Source: Oscillospiraceae bacterium (GTDB lineage Bacteria; Bacillota; Clostridia; Oscillospirales; Ruminococcaceae). Taken from it: a stretch of 64,000 nucleotides of DNA. Within the stretch, counting starts at the first letter, position 1, and the number at the start of each line of letters is the position of its first letter. This document shows, one piece after another, positions 44,572-52,678 of the stretch. The notes below the pieces were generated by a model. That model saw only the letters and a list, made by a program, of their open reading frames with translations. It made no database searches and was not told where the DNA came from. The stretch is taken from the NCBI GenBank assembly GCA_900752435.1, contig CAADVD010000018.1, forward strand, positions 12,915-76,914, read 5' to 3'. A program made the translations under genes and the position numbers.

Positions 44572-44616
44572 AGACGGGTTTGTCTCCTCATTCACTGGAG
44601 AAACCCGTCTATTTTT
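44572..44616. terminator. Bidirectional terminator between the MATE and pncB genes
   Basis: Arms AGACGGGTTT (44572-44581) and AAACCCGTCT (44601-44610) with inner CTCC/GGAG pairing, followed by a T-rich run overlapping the end of pncB. Confidence 0.9.
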
Positions 44617-46063
44617 ATTTGTTCTTCGCCAACAGCTCCTGCCTCAGCGTCCACAACTTTGAAGACAAATCAACATAATAACGATGCGGATTTTCAAAGC
44701 GTGTGACTTCCTCCCACAGCGTATTGATCTGTTCCAGACAGTATTTGCGAATATCTGCAACGCTGGGTAACTCATACACCAGCTGCCCTTTTAAAAAAAT
44801 TGGAATTTGCAGTTCGCGCAAGATATAATCCGCCAATGTTTTTCGCTTCCAGATAAAATCCGGATCAAACAATTCCATCGGTTTCGTAGCATCCAATACT
44901 TCATCATGAATGCAAAGCAAATCTGCCAACGCACGTCCGCTTTCTTTGTCGTACAACCGATATACCTTTTTAAAATGCGGATTGGTGATTTTTGTAATGT
45001 TTTCGCTGACTTTAATTTTGGGAATGATCTGACCCTGTTCATTTTCAATCGCCGCCAGCTTGTAAACACCGCCGAATACCGGCTCGCTTTTCGAGGTAAT
45101 CAGCCGCTCTCCAACGCCAAATGCGTCAATTGGCGCTCCCTGATACAACAAATCGCGGATGATCATTTCATCCAGTGAATTGGAAGCGACAATTTTACAA
45201 TGGTAAAGCCCTGCATCATCTAGCATTTTTCTAGCCTTTTTGGATAGATAGGTGATGTCGCCGGAGTCCAGCCGAATGGCACAATCGCTAATTCCCTGCG
45301 GTAGCAGCACCTCTTGAAAAGCTCGTATGGCATTGGGGACGCCGCTTTTGAGCACATTGTAGGTATCAACCAACAGCGTGCAGTGATGCGGATATAGTTG
45401 ACAATACGTGCGAAATGCTGTATATTCATCCGCAAACATCTGCACCCACGAATGCGCCATGGTGCCGCTTGTCGGTACACCAAATTGTTGATCCGAAAGC
45501 GTGCATGCCGTACCGGTACATCCTCCAATGTAGGCGGCTCTTGCCCCCAAAACAGCACCGTCTGCGCCTTGGGCTCGTCTGGAACCAAGCTCCATCACCG
45601 GCCTGTCTTTTGCCGCACGCACCATACGATTGGCTTTGGTGGCAATCAGCGATTGGTGATTGATCGTCAACAGCAAAAAGGTTTCGATGAGCTGCGCTTC
45701 CATGGCCGGTGCGCGAACCGTCAAAATCGGCTCCCCGGGAAACACCGGCGTTCCCTCCGGAATCGCGTACAAATCCCCGCTAAACCGAAACGTCCGCAGA
45801 GAATCCAAAAATTCTTCATCAAATAAATCCTTACTTCGCAAGAAATCCAAATCCTCATCCGAAAAATGCAGATTTTGGATGTAATCAATCACCTGCTCCA
45901 ATCCGGCCGCAATGGCAAATCCGCCGCCATCGGGATTTTTGCGGTAAAACAAATCGAAGTAGGTCATTTGCTTCCACATGCCAGTTTTCCAATAGCCGTT
46001 TGCCATAGTCAGCTCATAAAAATCAAGGAGCATGGTTTGATTGGCCTTTTTCCGTAAATCCAT
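44615..46063 (-). CDS. pncB: Nicotinate phosphoribosyltransferase
   Basis: The 482-residue enzyme has the NAPRTase landmarks TMLLDFYELTMANGYWK, FRKNPDGGGFAIAAGLEQ, a Ser-Arg-Arg loop (MELGSRRAQG) and PTSGTMAHSW. It makes nicotinate mononucleotide from nicotinate, PRPP and ATP. The ATG at 46061-46063 follows GAGGAG; longer readings lack support. It follows pncA by 13 bp, so together they convert nicotinamide to NaMN for NAD salvage. Confidence 0.94.
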   Translation of the reverse strand: MDLRKKANQTMLLDFYELTMANGYWKTGMWKQMTYFDLFYRKNPDGGGFAIAAGLEQVIDYIQNLHFSDEDLDFLRSKDLFDEEFLDSLRTFRFSGDLYAIPEGTPVFPGEPILTVRAPAMEAQLIETFLLLTINHQSLIATKANRMVRAAKDRPVMELGSRRAQGADGAVLGARAAYIGGCTGTACTLSDQQFGVPTSGTMAHSWVQMFADEYTAFRTYCQLYPHHCTLLVDTYNVLKSGVPNAIRAFQEVLLPQGISDCAIRLDSGDITYLSKKARKMLDDAGLYHCKIVASNSLDEMIIRDLLYQGAPIDAFGVGERLITSKSEPVFGGVYKLAAIENEQGQIIPKIKVSENITKITNPHFKKVYRLYDKESGRALADLLCIHDEVLDATKPMELFDPDFIWKRKTLADYILRELQIPIFLKGQLVYELPSVADIRKYCLEQINTLWEEVTRFENPHRYYVDLSSKLWTLRQELLAKNK

Positions 46064-46076
46064 CTTTTTCTCCTCT

Positions 46077-46604
46077 TCATCGGTTGAGAATTGTGATTTG
46101 CAGTCCCTCCATGACATCCAACGCCTTTTCATGCAAATTCGCATCGGCGCTGGCGGTGCAGGCGGCATCTACCACTATTTCTGCTTCCGGCAGTGCCGTT
46201 TTGGCCAGCACCGCATTGGCCAGCACGCAAATATTGGATACCAGCCCAACCAGCTCGACCGAATCAAACTGCTGCCGTGTCAAATAGCACGCCAATTTTT
46301 CCGATCCAAATGTACCCTTGATGAAGCAAGGCGTACCTTCATTCAAATAGGAAGCAACCTTTCCGTAAAGCTTCCAGCCATCCGATTCGCGTACACAGTG
46401 CTCCACCGGAAGACGGCTTCCCTCCTGCGTCGTCAGGTAATATTCATCGTGCGTATCAAAGGTAAACACAACCGTATCCTGCGCAGTTTGGTAAGCCTGT
46501 ATTTTTTGCACGATGGCATCTTCAATGGCTACGGCGCCTGCGAAGCCCAAACTACCGTCTACAAAATCATTTTGGTAATCGACAACCACCAGTACTCGCT
46601 TCAT
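46077..46604 (-). CDS. pncA: Nicotinamidase (isochorismatase family)
   Basis: The 175-residue hydrolase has the catalytic triad of the family: Asp9 in VVVDYQNDF, Lys96 in FIKGTFGSEK and Cys126 in LVSNICVLAN. Metal-binding candidates are FDTHDE (Asp50, His52) and EHC (His69). The position before pncB makes nicotinamide deamidation the likely reaction. The ATG at 46602-46604 follows GGAAGG; an ATG five codons upstream is possible. A TATAAT at 46634-46639 marks the likely promoter. Confidence 0.88.
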   Translation of the reverse strand: MKRVLVVVDYQNDFVDGSLGFAGAVAIEDAIVQKIQAYQTAQDTVVFTFDTHDEYYLTTQEGSRLPVEHCVRESDGWKLYGKVASYLNEGTPCFIKGTFGSEKLACYLTRQQFDSVELVGLVSNICVLANAVLAKTALPEAEIVVDAACTASADANLHEKALDVMEGLQITILNR

Positions 46605-46687
46605 GCCTTCCGCCCTCATTTCGTTTTTCTTTTATTATACACCGCCAAGGGCAATTGTTGCATGAATGCTGCAACTTCATCGGACAA

Positions 46688-46720
46688 AAAACGGATGCGA
46701 CAGCACATCGCATCCGTTTT
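46688..46720. terminator. Terminator after the ricin-fold lectin gene
   Basis: A 13-bp perfect stem (46688-46700 with 46708-46720) carrying an A/T-run on each side. Confidence 0.9.
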
Positions 46721-46733
46721 ATTCCTAATTTGC

Positions 46734-47453
46734 TTATTTGGTTGTTTTCGGTTCTGCCGCTTTTTTGGTAGTTCTAGTTGTTTTCTTTGCGGCTGGTTTT
46801 TCAGCTGTGGCTATTTTGGCAGTGGTTTCTTTTTTCTCTGCTGTGGTAGTAGAAGCCGCCTTTTTGGTGGTTTTCTTCGCCGCCGGTTTTTTCGCCGGAG
46901 CCGCTTCTTTTGCTACTGTTTCTGCTTTTGCCGCCGCCGTGGTTTTCTTGGTGGTGCGTTTTGCAGCCGGTTTCTTTGCCGGAGCCGCTTTCGGTTCTTC
47001 GGCTGGTTTTTCTGCCGGTACTTCTGGCTTGTCCTCTTCTACAACAACCAGTTCCCAAGCCTGATATTCGCCATTCACGTCTTCCCAAAGCTGTACCGGA
47101 GCACCGTTGTAAGCCGCCATATCAACGACATCCAGGCATTTGCCGGAAATTTTGGATTTGATTTTCACAGCGCCTTCTGTTTCTTCCAAAGTCCACAGCT
47201 GGCTTTCTGCCTCTACGCTGTCCCACTGGTGAAGACGTGCGCCATTATCCGTGCCAAGCGCCACAATGTCCAGCGCTTTTTGAGATTTCTTATTGATCAA
47301 TTTGACGTTTTCGCCAATCGACACAACTTCCCAAATTTGATCTTCGCCCTGTCCATTATCACAAACAATAACCGACGCGCCGTTTTCCAATGCACCGTCT
47401 GCCACTGTCAATGCGAGCTGACTTTTTTTGGAAACAATCACTACTTTTTTCAT
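46734..47453 (-). CDS. Ricin-type beta-trefoil lectin fused to a histone-H1-like tail
   Basis: Residues 1-140 form a beta-trefoil with three repeats ending in QxW-type motifs (DQIWEVV, SQLWTLE, YQAWELV) and typical NGAxVxLW loops. Residues 150-239 are a low-complexity tail rich in Lys, Ala, Pro and Thr with repeated APAKKPAAK and TTKKT units, like H1-like or ribosomal-protein tails that bind nucleic acids. No signal peptide or membrane segment is seen, so the protein is probably cytosolic. The ATG follows AAGGAGAG and a strong promoter. Function is unknown. Confidence 0.85.
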   Translation of the reverse strand: MKKVVIVSKKSQLALTVADGALENGASVIVCDNGQGEDQIWEVVSIGENVKLINKKSQKALDIVALGTDNGARLHQWDSVEAESQLWTLEETEGAVKIKSKISGKCLDVVDMAAYNGAPVQLWEDVNGEYQAWELVVVEEDKPEVPAEKPAEEPKAAPAKKPAAKRTTKKTTAAAKAETVAKEAAPAKKPAAKKTTKKAASTTTAEKKETTAKIATAEKPAAKKTTRTTKKAAEPKTTK

Positions 47454-47502
47454 CTGGGTCTACTCTCCTTTTTTGAATGATACAAGTATATTTATTATCA
47501 TT

Positions 47503-47530
47503 ATTATACCACACCAAAAAATCGTGTCAA
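47503..47530 (-). promoter_or_regulatory. Promoter of the ricin-fold lectin gene
   Basis: Minus-strand TTGACA (47525-47530) and TATAAT (47503-47508) with a 16-bp spacer. The remaining 240 bp up to the next gene show no clear structure apart from a TATAAT at 47652-47657 (plus strand) without a matched -35. Confidence 0.75.
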
Positions 47531-47769
47531 CGATTCTCGCTTTTTCCGCATTATTTTTGTAAAGCGCGCCAAAAACAATTTTATTTTATTCTTTAAAATC
47601 AGCCACTTTGAATATGAAGTTTTCGACAAATATCACCGTCCCCGCACTCAGTATAATCTGCAATTCTGTGTGAACAATAAGAACACCTTCTCTTTTTATA
47701 GCACCACCAAAATGCCTCTTTCCCATATCAATTTTCATGTATCAAATACGTCTTCAGAAAGGAATCCCC

Positions 47770-47976
47770 ATGAAAAACGAAGTCAACAATCCGGAAATGC
47801 CGCTCGGTCTAGGCATGGCATTGGCACAAAATTTACACGCACTCAACCAATTTGCCGCACTGCCACGAGAGCAAAAACAAGCCGTCATTGCTCAAACACA
47901 TCAAATCGAATCCAAAGAAGAAATGGCGCGTTTGGCGCAAAACATTGCCGACGGAAACATCGGAGAATATCTCTAA
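47770..47976 (+). CDS. Conserved small protein of unknown function, 68 residues
   Basis: The protein is short, helical and charged, with a PLGLGMALAQNLHALNQFAAL-like segment and a C-terminal helix SKEEMARLAQNIAD. It has no signal peptide or cysteines. The general pattern recalls unnamed small clostridial proteins, but I cannot assign a family. The ATG at 47770 follows GAAAGGA, and a strong terminator overlaps its stop codon, which supports a real gene. Confidence 0.7.
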   Translation: MKNEVNNPEMPLGLGMALAQNLHALNQFAALPREQKQAVIAQTHQIESKEEMARLAQNIADGNIGEYL

Positions 47977-48013
47977 AAAAGGCCGGAAGAGATGAAAAAT
48001 CTTCCGGCCTTTT
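47977..48013. terminator. Bidirectional terminator
   Basis: A 14-bp stem (47977-47990 with 48000-48013) of the type AAAAGGCCGGAAGA between the small gene and the convergent DUF4097 gene. Confidence 0.92.
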
Positions 48014-48032
48014 GGCATTCTGCTGTTCCCCG

Positions 48033-48992
48033 TTATCTGGTATAATCCAATTCAAAATCTCCATAGGAAAGTTCTGCCTGAATCAAATTGCTCGTTGTGG
48101 AATCCGATTGCGCATGGTCGCTCATATCCCGATCGTTGATGCTCACATCGCCATAGTCTGCGTCCACTTTATAACTATACTCTCTTCCATCCAAATCCAA
48201 CTCAAAATCGCTGTAATCGGCGGAAATCTCCGTTTTCCCAAACAAATCGCCCTCATACTCTACATCACCGTAGGTATCCTTGAAGACAGCGCCATTCTGT
48301 ACCACAAATTGCTTATAGTGAAATTCTCCGTAATCGGAATCGTGATTCAAAGACCCTACCACAGCCTGCTTAAATTCATAGTCACAATAAGAAGACGATA
48401 TTCCAAGCTCTCCCTGAACCGTCAAATTACTCACTTTATAGTCTCCGTAATCATTTTTTATCGCAACGCTGTCAAATGCATTGTCTTTCATCTGAACATC
48501 GCTGTAGGCAGTATCCAACAACAAGTCCTTGCCGCTTAGCTGTGTCAAATTAACGTTGCCATATCGAAATTTTAACTGCAATTGATCCAATTTAGCATCC
48601 TGCTTGTAATAGATCGTCATTAAGTTAGTGTGATTCTGACTGTACATAAAAAATCCAATGGAACCGTTTTGATCTGCATCAATCGTCAAGGTATCGTTTT
48701 CCACACGGTATTCCGGTTTTGCATCTTCGGAATAATAAACAATATCCAATGCATTTTTATCCGACGCCACAAACTTCACATCGTAATACGAAATGTCCAA
48801 ATCCATGTTTGTAAAATCTTCTAACGCCACATCGGTTAGCTCTGTCCGTTTATCCGATGGAATTTTAACCCCTTTTTTCGTCCAAATCAAAGAAGTGCTT
48901 CCGCCCAATCCAAAACCAATCATAGCGACGATAAATCCTACAATCAGAAAAATTACGCCAACAATCAACCAAATTTTTGTACTCTTTTTCAT
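48033..48992 (-). CDS. DUF4097-type beta-strand repeat membrane protein
   Basis: The 319-residue protein has an N-terminal transmembrane helix (about residues 7-30) and an extracytoplasmic right-handed beta-helix-like region with recurring YGDY, YSDF, YGDV and DYSDFEL motifs. This pattern belongs to the DUF4097 group often encoded with PadR and DUF1700 genes. It probably acts at the cell surface or in envelope stress sensing; the role is not established. The ATG at 48990-48992 follows GGAAGG. It is the third gene of the padR operon. Confidence 0.85.
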   Translation of the reverse strand: MKKSTKIWLIVGVIFLIVGFIVAMIGFGLGGSTSLIWTKKGVKIPSDKRTELTDVALEDFTNMDLDISYYDVKFVASDKNALDIVYYSEDAKPEYRVENDTLTIDADQNGSIGFFMYSQNHTNLMTIYYKQDAKLDQLQLKFRYGNVNLTQLSGKDLLLDTAYSDVQMKDNAFDSVAIKNDYGDYKVSNLTVQGELGISSSYCDYEFKQAVVGSLNHDSDYGEFHYKQFVVQNGAVFKDTYGDVEYEGDLFGKTEISADYSDFELDLDGREYSYKVDADYGDVSINDRDMSDHAQSDSTTSNLIQAELSYGDFELDYTR

Positions 48993-49008
48993 GCTCGTTC
49001 CACCTTCC

Positions 49009-49581
49009 TTATTTTTTAGCCGTTCGTTTTGCAACCATTTTTTGTGACAATTTTGCGACCCCGCGGATACACGCCCGAATCAAATGAACCATACCCACGG
49101 TTAATAAGATACCCAATCCACAGCAGGCAAGCCCAGCTCCCAAAAAGGCAATGGTGGTGGACAGGCTCTGTGTAATCACCGCAAATCCAGAACCAAGCAG
49201 GGCCACACCGCCTACCGCAATGACAACGGCGGCAATCAGCAACGCAAACAACACCATAAACAGCGCAAACACAATCATCACTACTGCAAGTGCCAACGGC
49301 AGCGCAATTGGCGCGGCAAAAATAGCCAAAATTACAATCCAAACGGTGGACATGCCCTTTTTCATCGGCTGAGAACTTCCAGTTTCCTTCACAGCATAGT
49401 CCGCCAGAATCTGCGCGGCAACCGACTGTGGGGATCCCAGTTCATTCAGTACCTTCTGTTCGTTCTCCACACCGGCATCATCAAAGTATTCTACATAATA
49501 CCGCAGTGCCGCTTGTCGTTCTTCAAAGGGCAGCCGGCTCAAACACCGATCCAATTGATTTAAATACGTCACTTTTGTCAT
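49009..49581 (-). CDS. DUF1700 (HAAS-domain) membrane protein
   Basis: The 190-residue protein has an N-terminal HAAS-type helical domain (MTKVTYLNQLDRCLSRLPFEERQAALRYYVEYFDDAG) and four or more hydrophobic segments in its second half. DUF1700 proteins are typically encoded directly after a PadR regulator and pass signals between it and a membrane partner, an inferred role. Its ATG overlaps the padR stop in ATGA, so translation is coupled. Confidence 0.9.
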   Translation of the reverse strand: MTKVTYLNQLDRCLSRLPFEERQAALRYYVEYFDDAGVENEQKVLNELGSPQSVAAQILADYAVKETGSSQPMKKGMSTVWIVILAIFAAPIALPLALAVVMIVFALFMVLFALLIAAVVIAVGGVALLGSGFAVITQSLSTTIAFLGAGLACCGLGILLTVGMVHLIRACIRGVAKLSQKMVAKRTAKK

Positions 49582-49895
49582 TGTAACGACCTCCCTGCTA
49601 ACATCATATCAATTTTTGATTTGTATTTGGTCCATTCAATCCGGTATTCATCCAGCTGTTTCCATCCCATTTGTGTAATGGCATAATAACGGCGGTTGCG
49701 CCCCTGAAACGGACGGTCATAAGTGCTCAAGCACTGCTCCTTCTGCAATCGGCGCAATACTGGATACAGCGTCGATTCTGAAATTTCCAGCACGTCCTTG
49801 ATTCGCTGTGTGAGGACATAGCCATAAGTATCCCCTTCGCTGAGCACGGCCAGCACGCACGCATCGAGCAAGGCTGCTCCTATCTGAAACGTCAT
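49578..49895 (-). CDS. PadR-family transcriptional regulator
   Basis: The 105-residue protein has a PadR winged helix: DACVLAVLSEGDTYGYVLTQRIKDVLEISESTLYPVLRRLQKEQCL and the wing GRNRRYYAIT. A short C-terminal helix serves for dimerisation. The ATG at 49893-49895 follows AAAGGAG. A perfect 12-5-12 palindrome overlaps the operon promoter, so autorepression is likely. The operon is padR-DUF1700-DUF4097. Confidence 0.93.
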   Translation of the reverse strand: MTFQIGAALLDACVLAVLSEGDTYGYVLTQRIKDVLEISESTLYPVLRRLQKEQCLSTYDRPFQGRNRRYYAITQMGWKQLDEYRIEWTKYKSKIDMMLAGRSLQ

Positions 49896-49929
49896 TTGTG
49901 TTGCTCCTTTCCGAATTACTTGTTTCTTT

Positions 49930-49964
49930 AACAATATTATATATTGTATAATATTGTTTGTCAA
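49930..49964 (-). promoter_or_regulatory. padR promoter with overlapping palindromic operator
   Basis: Minus-strand TTGACA (49959-49964) and TATAAT (49936-49941), spacer 17 bp. A perfect inverted repeat with arms AACAATATTATA and TATAATATTGTT (49930-49958, 5-bp centre) covers the spacer and -10 box. Confidence 0.88.
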
Positions 49965-50008
49965 CGATTTATTTCTTAAGAATTTCTTTAAAAACTTTTA
50001 TTTTCCTC

Positions 50009-50058
50009 TTGACAAAGCATGGATTTTATTATATTATTGTATCAAGTTAATAATACAA
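50009..50058 (+). promoter_or_regulatory. gntR-ABC operon promoter with operator
   Basis: TTGACA (50009-50014) and TATTAT (50032-50037), spacer 17 bp. TTGTAT (50037-50042) and ATACAA (50053-50058) form an inverted repeat with a 10-bp centre at the transcription start, a likely GntR site. Confidence 0.75.
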
Positions 50059-50079
50059 AAACACGAAAGGAGCACTTTT

Positions 50080-50448
50080 ATGTCATGGGAATTCAAATCT
50101 GATCGCCCCATCTACGCACAGTTGATGGAACAGATCGAACTTCGCATTGTATCTGGAATGTATCCGCCAGGCAGTAAGCTTCCCTCTGTCCGCGAAATGG
50201 CGGCAGAAGCGGCAGTCAATCCCAATACCATGCAAAAAGCCCTCTCGGAACTGGAACGGAAGGGGTTGCTGTACACCCAGCGCACCGCCGGACGGTTCAT
50301 TACGGAGGATGAAGCCATGATTGCACAAACCAAGCAAGGAATGGCACAAGAGCTCATTCACGAATTTATGGAAAAGATGCAGAGCCTCGGTTATTCCCAA
50401 CCGGAAACGGTTCAGCTTCTTACAGCAATAACAAAGGAGGAATCCTAA
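50080..50448 (+). CDS. GntR-family regulator, YtrA type
   Basis: The 122-residue protein has the GntR winged helix (DRPIYAQLMEQIELRIVSGMYPPGSKLPSVREMAAEAAVNPNTMQKALSELERKGLL) and only a short C-terminal helix, as in the YtrA subfamily that controls adjacent ABC transporters. The ATG at 50080 follows GAAAGGAG. The next gene begins directly after its stop. Autorepression through the TTGTAT/ATACAA site is likely. Confidence 0.92.
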   Translation: MSWEFKSDRPIYAQLMEQIELRIVSGMYPPGSKLPSVREMAAEAAVNPNTMQKALSELERKGLLYTQRTAGRFITEDEAMIAQTKQGMAQELIHEFMEKMQSLGYSQPETVQLLTAITKEES

Positions 50449-51147
50449 ATGAGTAGTTTGTTGGAATGCAAAGGCGTCTCAAAAGTCTACAACCAGCTTC
50501 CGGCGCTCAATTTTACCAATTTGACCATTGAAAAAGGACGCATCATTGGTTTGCTCGGACCAAACGGTTCCGGTAAAACCACGCTCATCAAGCTGATCAG
50601 CGGCATCTTAACGCCAACCAGCGGAGAAATCCTCATCAACGGCAATCCAGTGGGCATTGAAACCAAAAAGGTGGTTTCCTACCTGCCGGAGCGCACCTAC
50701 CTCAACAGCTGGATGAAGGTCAATGACATCATTGCCTTTTTCTCTGATTTCTACAGCGACTTCAGTCAAGAACGCGCTTATGACATGCTCAAACGTCTGC
50801 AAATCAACCCCAACGACCGTTTGAAAACCATGTCCAAAGGAACCAAAGAAAAGGTTCAGCTCATCTTGGTTATGAGCCGCGCGGCCGACCTCTACTTGCT
50901 GGACGAACCAATCGGCGGCGTTGACCCAGCGGCACGCGATTACATTCTAAACACCATTTTAGCCAATTACAACGAAGATGCAACGGTTATCATCTCCACC
51001 CACTTAATTGCCGATATCGAACGCATTCTGGACGATGTCATTTTCATTCAGAACGGTTCCCTCGTGATGGCGGCTTCCGTGGATGATATTCGCGAACAGC
51101 AGGGCAAATCCGTTGACGCGTTGTTCAGGGAGGTATTCAGATGCTAG
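50449..51147 (+). CDS. ABC transporter ATPase, YtrB-like
   Basis: The 232-residue ATPase has Walker A GPNGSGKTT (about 36-44), a signature written TMSKGTKEKVQLILVMSR instead of LSGGQ, and Walker B LYLLDEPIGGVD. The loose signature is usual for the YtrB/bacitracin-resistance-like group. It starts with no gap after the gntR stop and ends 7 bp inside the permease gene. The pair may export a peptide or antibiotic or respond to cell-wall stress. Confidence 0.9.
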   Translation: MSSLLECKGVSKVYNQLPALNFTNLTIEKGRIIGLLGPNGSGKTTLIKLISGILTPTSGEILINGNPVGIETKKVVSYLPERTYLNSWMKVNDIIAFFSDFYSDFSQERAYDMLKRLQINPNDRLKTMSKGTKEKVQLILVMSRAADLYLLDEPIGGVDPAARDYILNTILANYNEDATVIISTHLIADIERILDDVIFIQNGSLVMAASVDDIREQQGKSVDALFREVFRC

Positions 51148-51983
51148 GAAAATTGCTCAAATATGAAGTCAAAGCGACGGCACGCTGGTTTTTGCCGATG
51201 TACATTGGCATTCTTGCGTTTGCCATCCTCAATAAAATTGTCTTTTCCATCGGCAACGTTCATGCTTTTGTGGAGTTGATTGAGCGCAACCAAGTACTGA
51301 ATGTTCTGTCGGAATTGTTCTCAGGAATTTCCGTAACCATGTATGTGCTGATCATCGCCGCTACTTTTGTACTGACTTTGGTGATTACCATTCAGCGCTT
51401 CTACAAAAACTTGATGGGTGACGAAGGTTATTTGATGTTCACTTTGCCGGTTACCCCAACCGCGCACATCTGGTCTAAGTTTTTGGTGTCTCTGATGTGG
51501 GATGTTATTAGTTTACTGGTGACCATATTCTCTTTCTTTATTCTCGGCTTTTATGGAGATCTGTTTCATGACATTGCCTATGGATTTCAAGAGATGCGTC
51601 TTGTCTTTCGCACTTATGAGGGTATGCACCTCATCGGCTTCTGCATTGAATTGTTCTTTTGTGTACTCTTTTCGACATGTTCTTCCACGTTGATGATTTA
51701 TGCTTCCATTGCGCTGGGACATACGCGCAAAAATCACAAGGTGCTCTATTCCTTTGGTGCTTATCTGTTGTTCAACATCATTACATCCATCATCTCCAGC
51801 ATTGTGACCGCCATCGGAACCATCGGCCTTGCTTCCAATGAAGATATCTGGTATGAAGATGCCGCAGCTTTCGGGTTTGTTCATTTCTTACTCATCAGTT
51901 CCATTGTGCTCACCGCACTGTTTGGCGTTGCTTACTTTATCATCACCAATTTCGTTTTATCGAAGAAATTAAATTTGGAATAA
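51141..51983 (+). CDS. ABC-2-like transporter permease
   Basis: The 280-residue protein has six hydrophobic segments with short loops, and a cytoplasmic start MLGKLLKYEVKATARWFLPMY typical of this class. MLFTLPVTPTAHIWSKFL recurs in ABC-2 type proteins. It overlaps the ATPase gene by 7 bp and likely forms the membrane part of the exporter. Substrate is unknown. Confidence 0.85.
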   Translation: MLGKLLKYEVKATARWFLPMYIGILAFAILNKIVFSIGNVHAFVELIERNQVLNVLSELFSGISVTMYVLIIAATFVLTLVITIQRFYKNLMGDEGYLMFTLPVTPTAHIWSKFLVSLMWDVISLLVTIFSFFILGFYGDLFHDIAYGFQEMRLVFRTYEGMHLIGFCIELFFCVLFSTCSSTLMIYASIALGHTRKNHKVLYSFGAYLLFNIITSIISSIVTAIGTIGLASNEDIWYEDAAAFGFVHFLLISSIVLTALFGVAYFIITNFVLSKKLNLE

Positions 51984-51990
51984 TTTCTAT

Positions 51991-52038
51991 AAACCGATAC
52001 CGTCAGACCTCTCAAGGCTTGACGGTATCGGTTTTGTT
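51991..52038 (+). terminator. Terminator of the gntR-ABC operon
   Basis: A 15-bp stem (51991-52005 with 52020-52034) followed by a T-rich run. Confidence 0.92.
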
Positions 52039-52057
52039 TTCAGTATAGACAAGAAAA

Positions 52058-52100
52058 AAGCAGAACCCACAACAAAGATTCCATCCTATGGGTTCTGCTT
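52058..52100. terminator. Terminator of the CD1247-type gene
   Basis: Arms AAGCAGAACCCA (52058-52069) and TGGGTTCTGCTT (52089-52100), just past the stop codon on the minus strand. Confidence 0.85.
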
Positions 52101-52119
52101 GTATTTATGGTTCCGCTTT

Positions 52120-52566
52120 TTACTTCTCAGACGCTTCGTCTTCTTCATCTTCGCAGTAATCGAATTCAAGAAGCTGTCCGCAGCTTGGACAATCCATCGA
52201 GCCTTCCTCAATCATGCCCTCGTCCAAATAAATGGTATCGTTGCAGTTCGGACAGGTCACTTCGTACAAGCCATCGATGTCGTCGTCACAGTCGCAGTCA
52301 TCATCCTCACAACCGCAGCCGCAATCGTCATACTCATCGTCTTCAAAGCTGTAAAAATCCTCTTCCAGTGTATTCAAATCTTCGTCGAGCACATCCACTA
52401 CTTCATCCAAAACGTCGCAGGTTTCTTCCAAATCTGCAATGGACGCGGCCATTTCATCAACAACATCAACCAAAGCAATCAACAGCTTGCCTTCCTTGGT
52501 GGATTCATCAATTTCAAGACCTTTTACCAGTCCCTGTAAATAAGCTGCTTTTTCTGTAATACCCAT
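52120..52566 (-). CDS. Acidic zinc-ribbon protein, CD1247-type
   Basis: The 148-residue protein has an N-terminal helical CD1247-like domain (EKAAYLQGLVKGLEID), a coiled acidic middle, a DDCGCGCEDDDCDCDDD cysteine/aspartate stretch, and a C-terminal zinc ribbon with CPNC and CPSC. The family is widespread in Clostridia and has no known function; a metal-binding or structural role is only inferred. The ATG at 52564-52566 follows AAGGTG. It is at the end of the efp-side gene group. Confidence 0.8.
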   Translation of the reverse strand: MGITEKAAYLQGLVKGLEIDESTKEGKLLIALVDVVDEMAASIADLEETCDVLDEVVDVLDEDLNTLEEDFYSFEDDEYDDCGCGCEDDDCDCDDDIDGLYEVTCPNCNDTIYLDEGMIEEGSMDCPSCGQLLEFDYCEDEEDEASEK

Positions 52567-52678
52567 TTTTTAGCACCTTGACCTTTCTTCGCACAGTCTG
52601 TCCATAGGACAGTCGAATGTACTTCACTGACACAGCAAAAACTGTATCAAACAATAGTATGACATAAACCCAAGCGGA

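Noticed and set aside
46041..47480. Plus-strand frame of 479 codons with many Phe, Cys and Gly residues
   Set aside because: It is antisense to pncA and the Lys/Ala-rich tail of the lectin gene; the composition is the mirror of those repeats.
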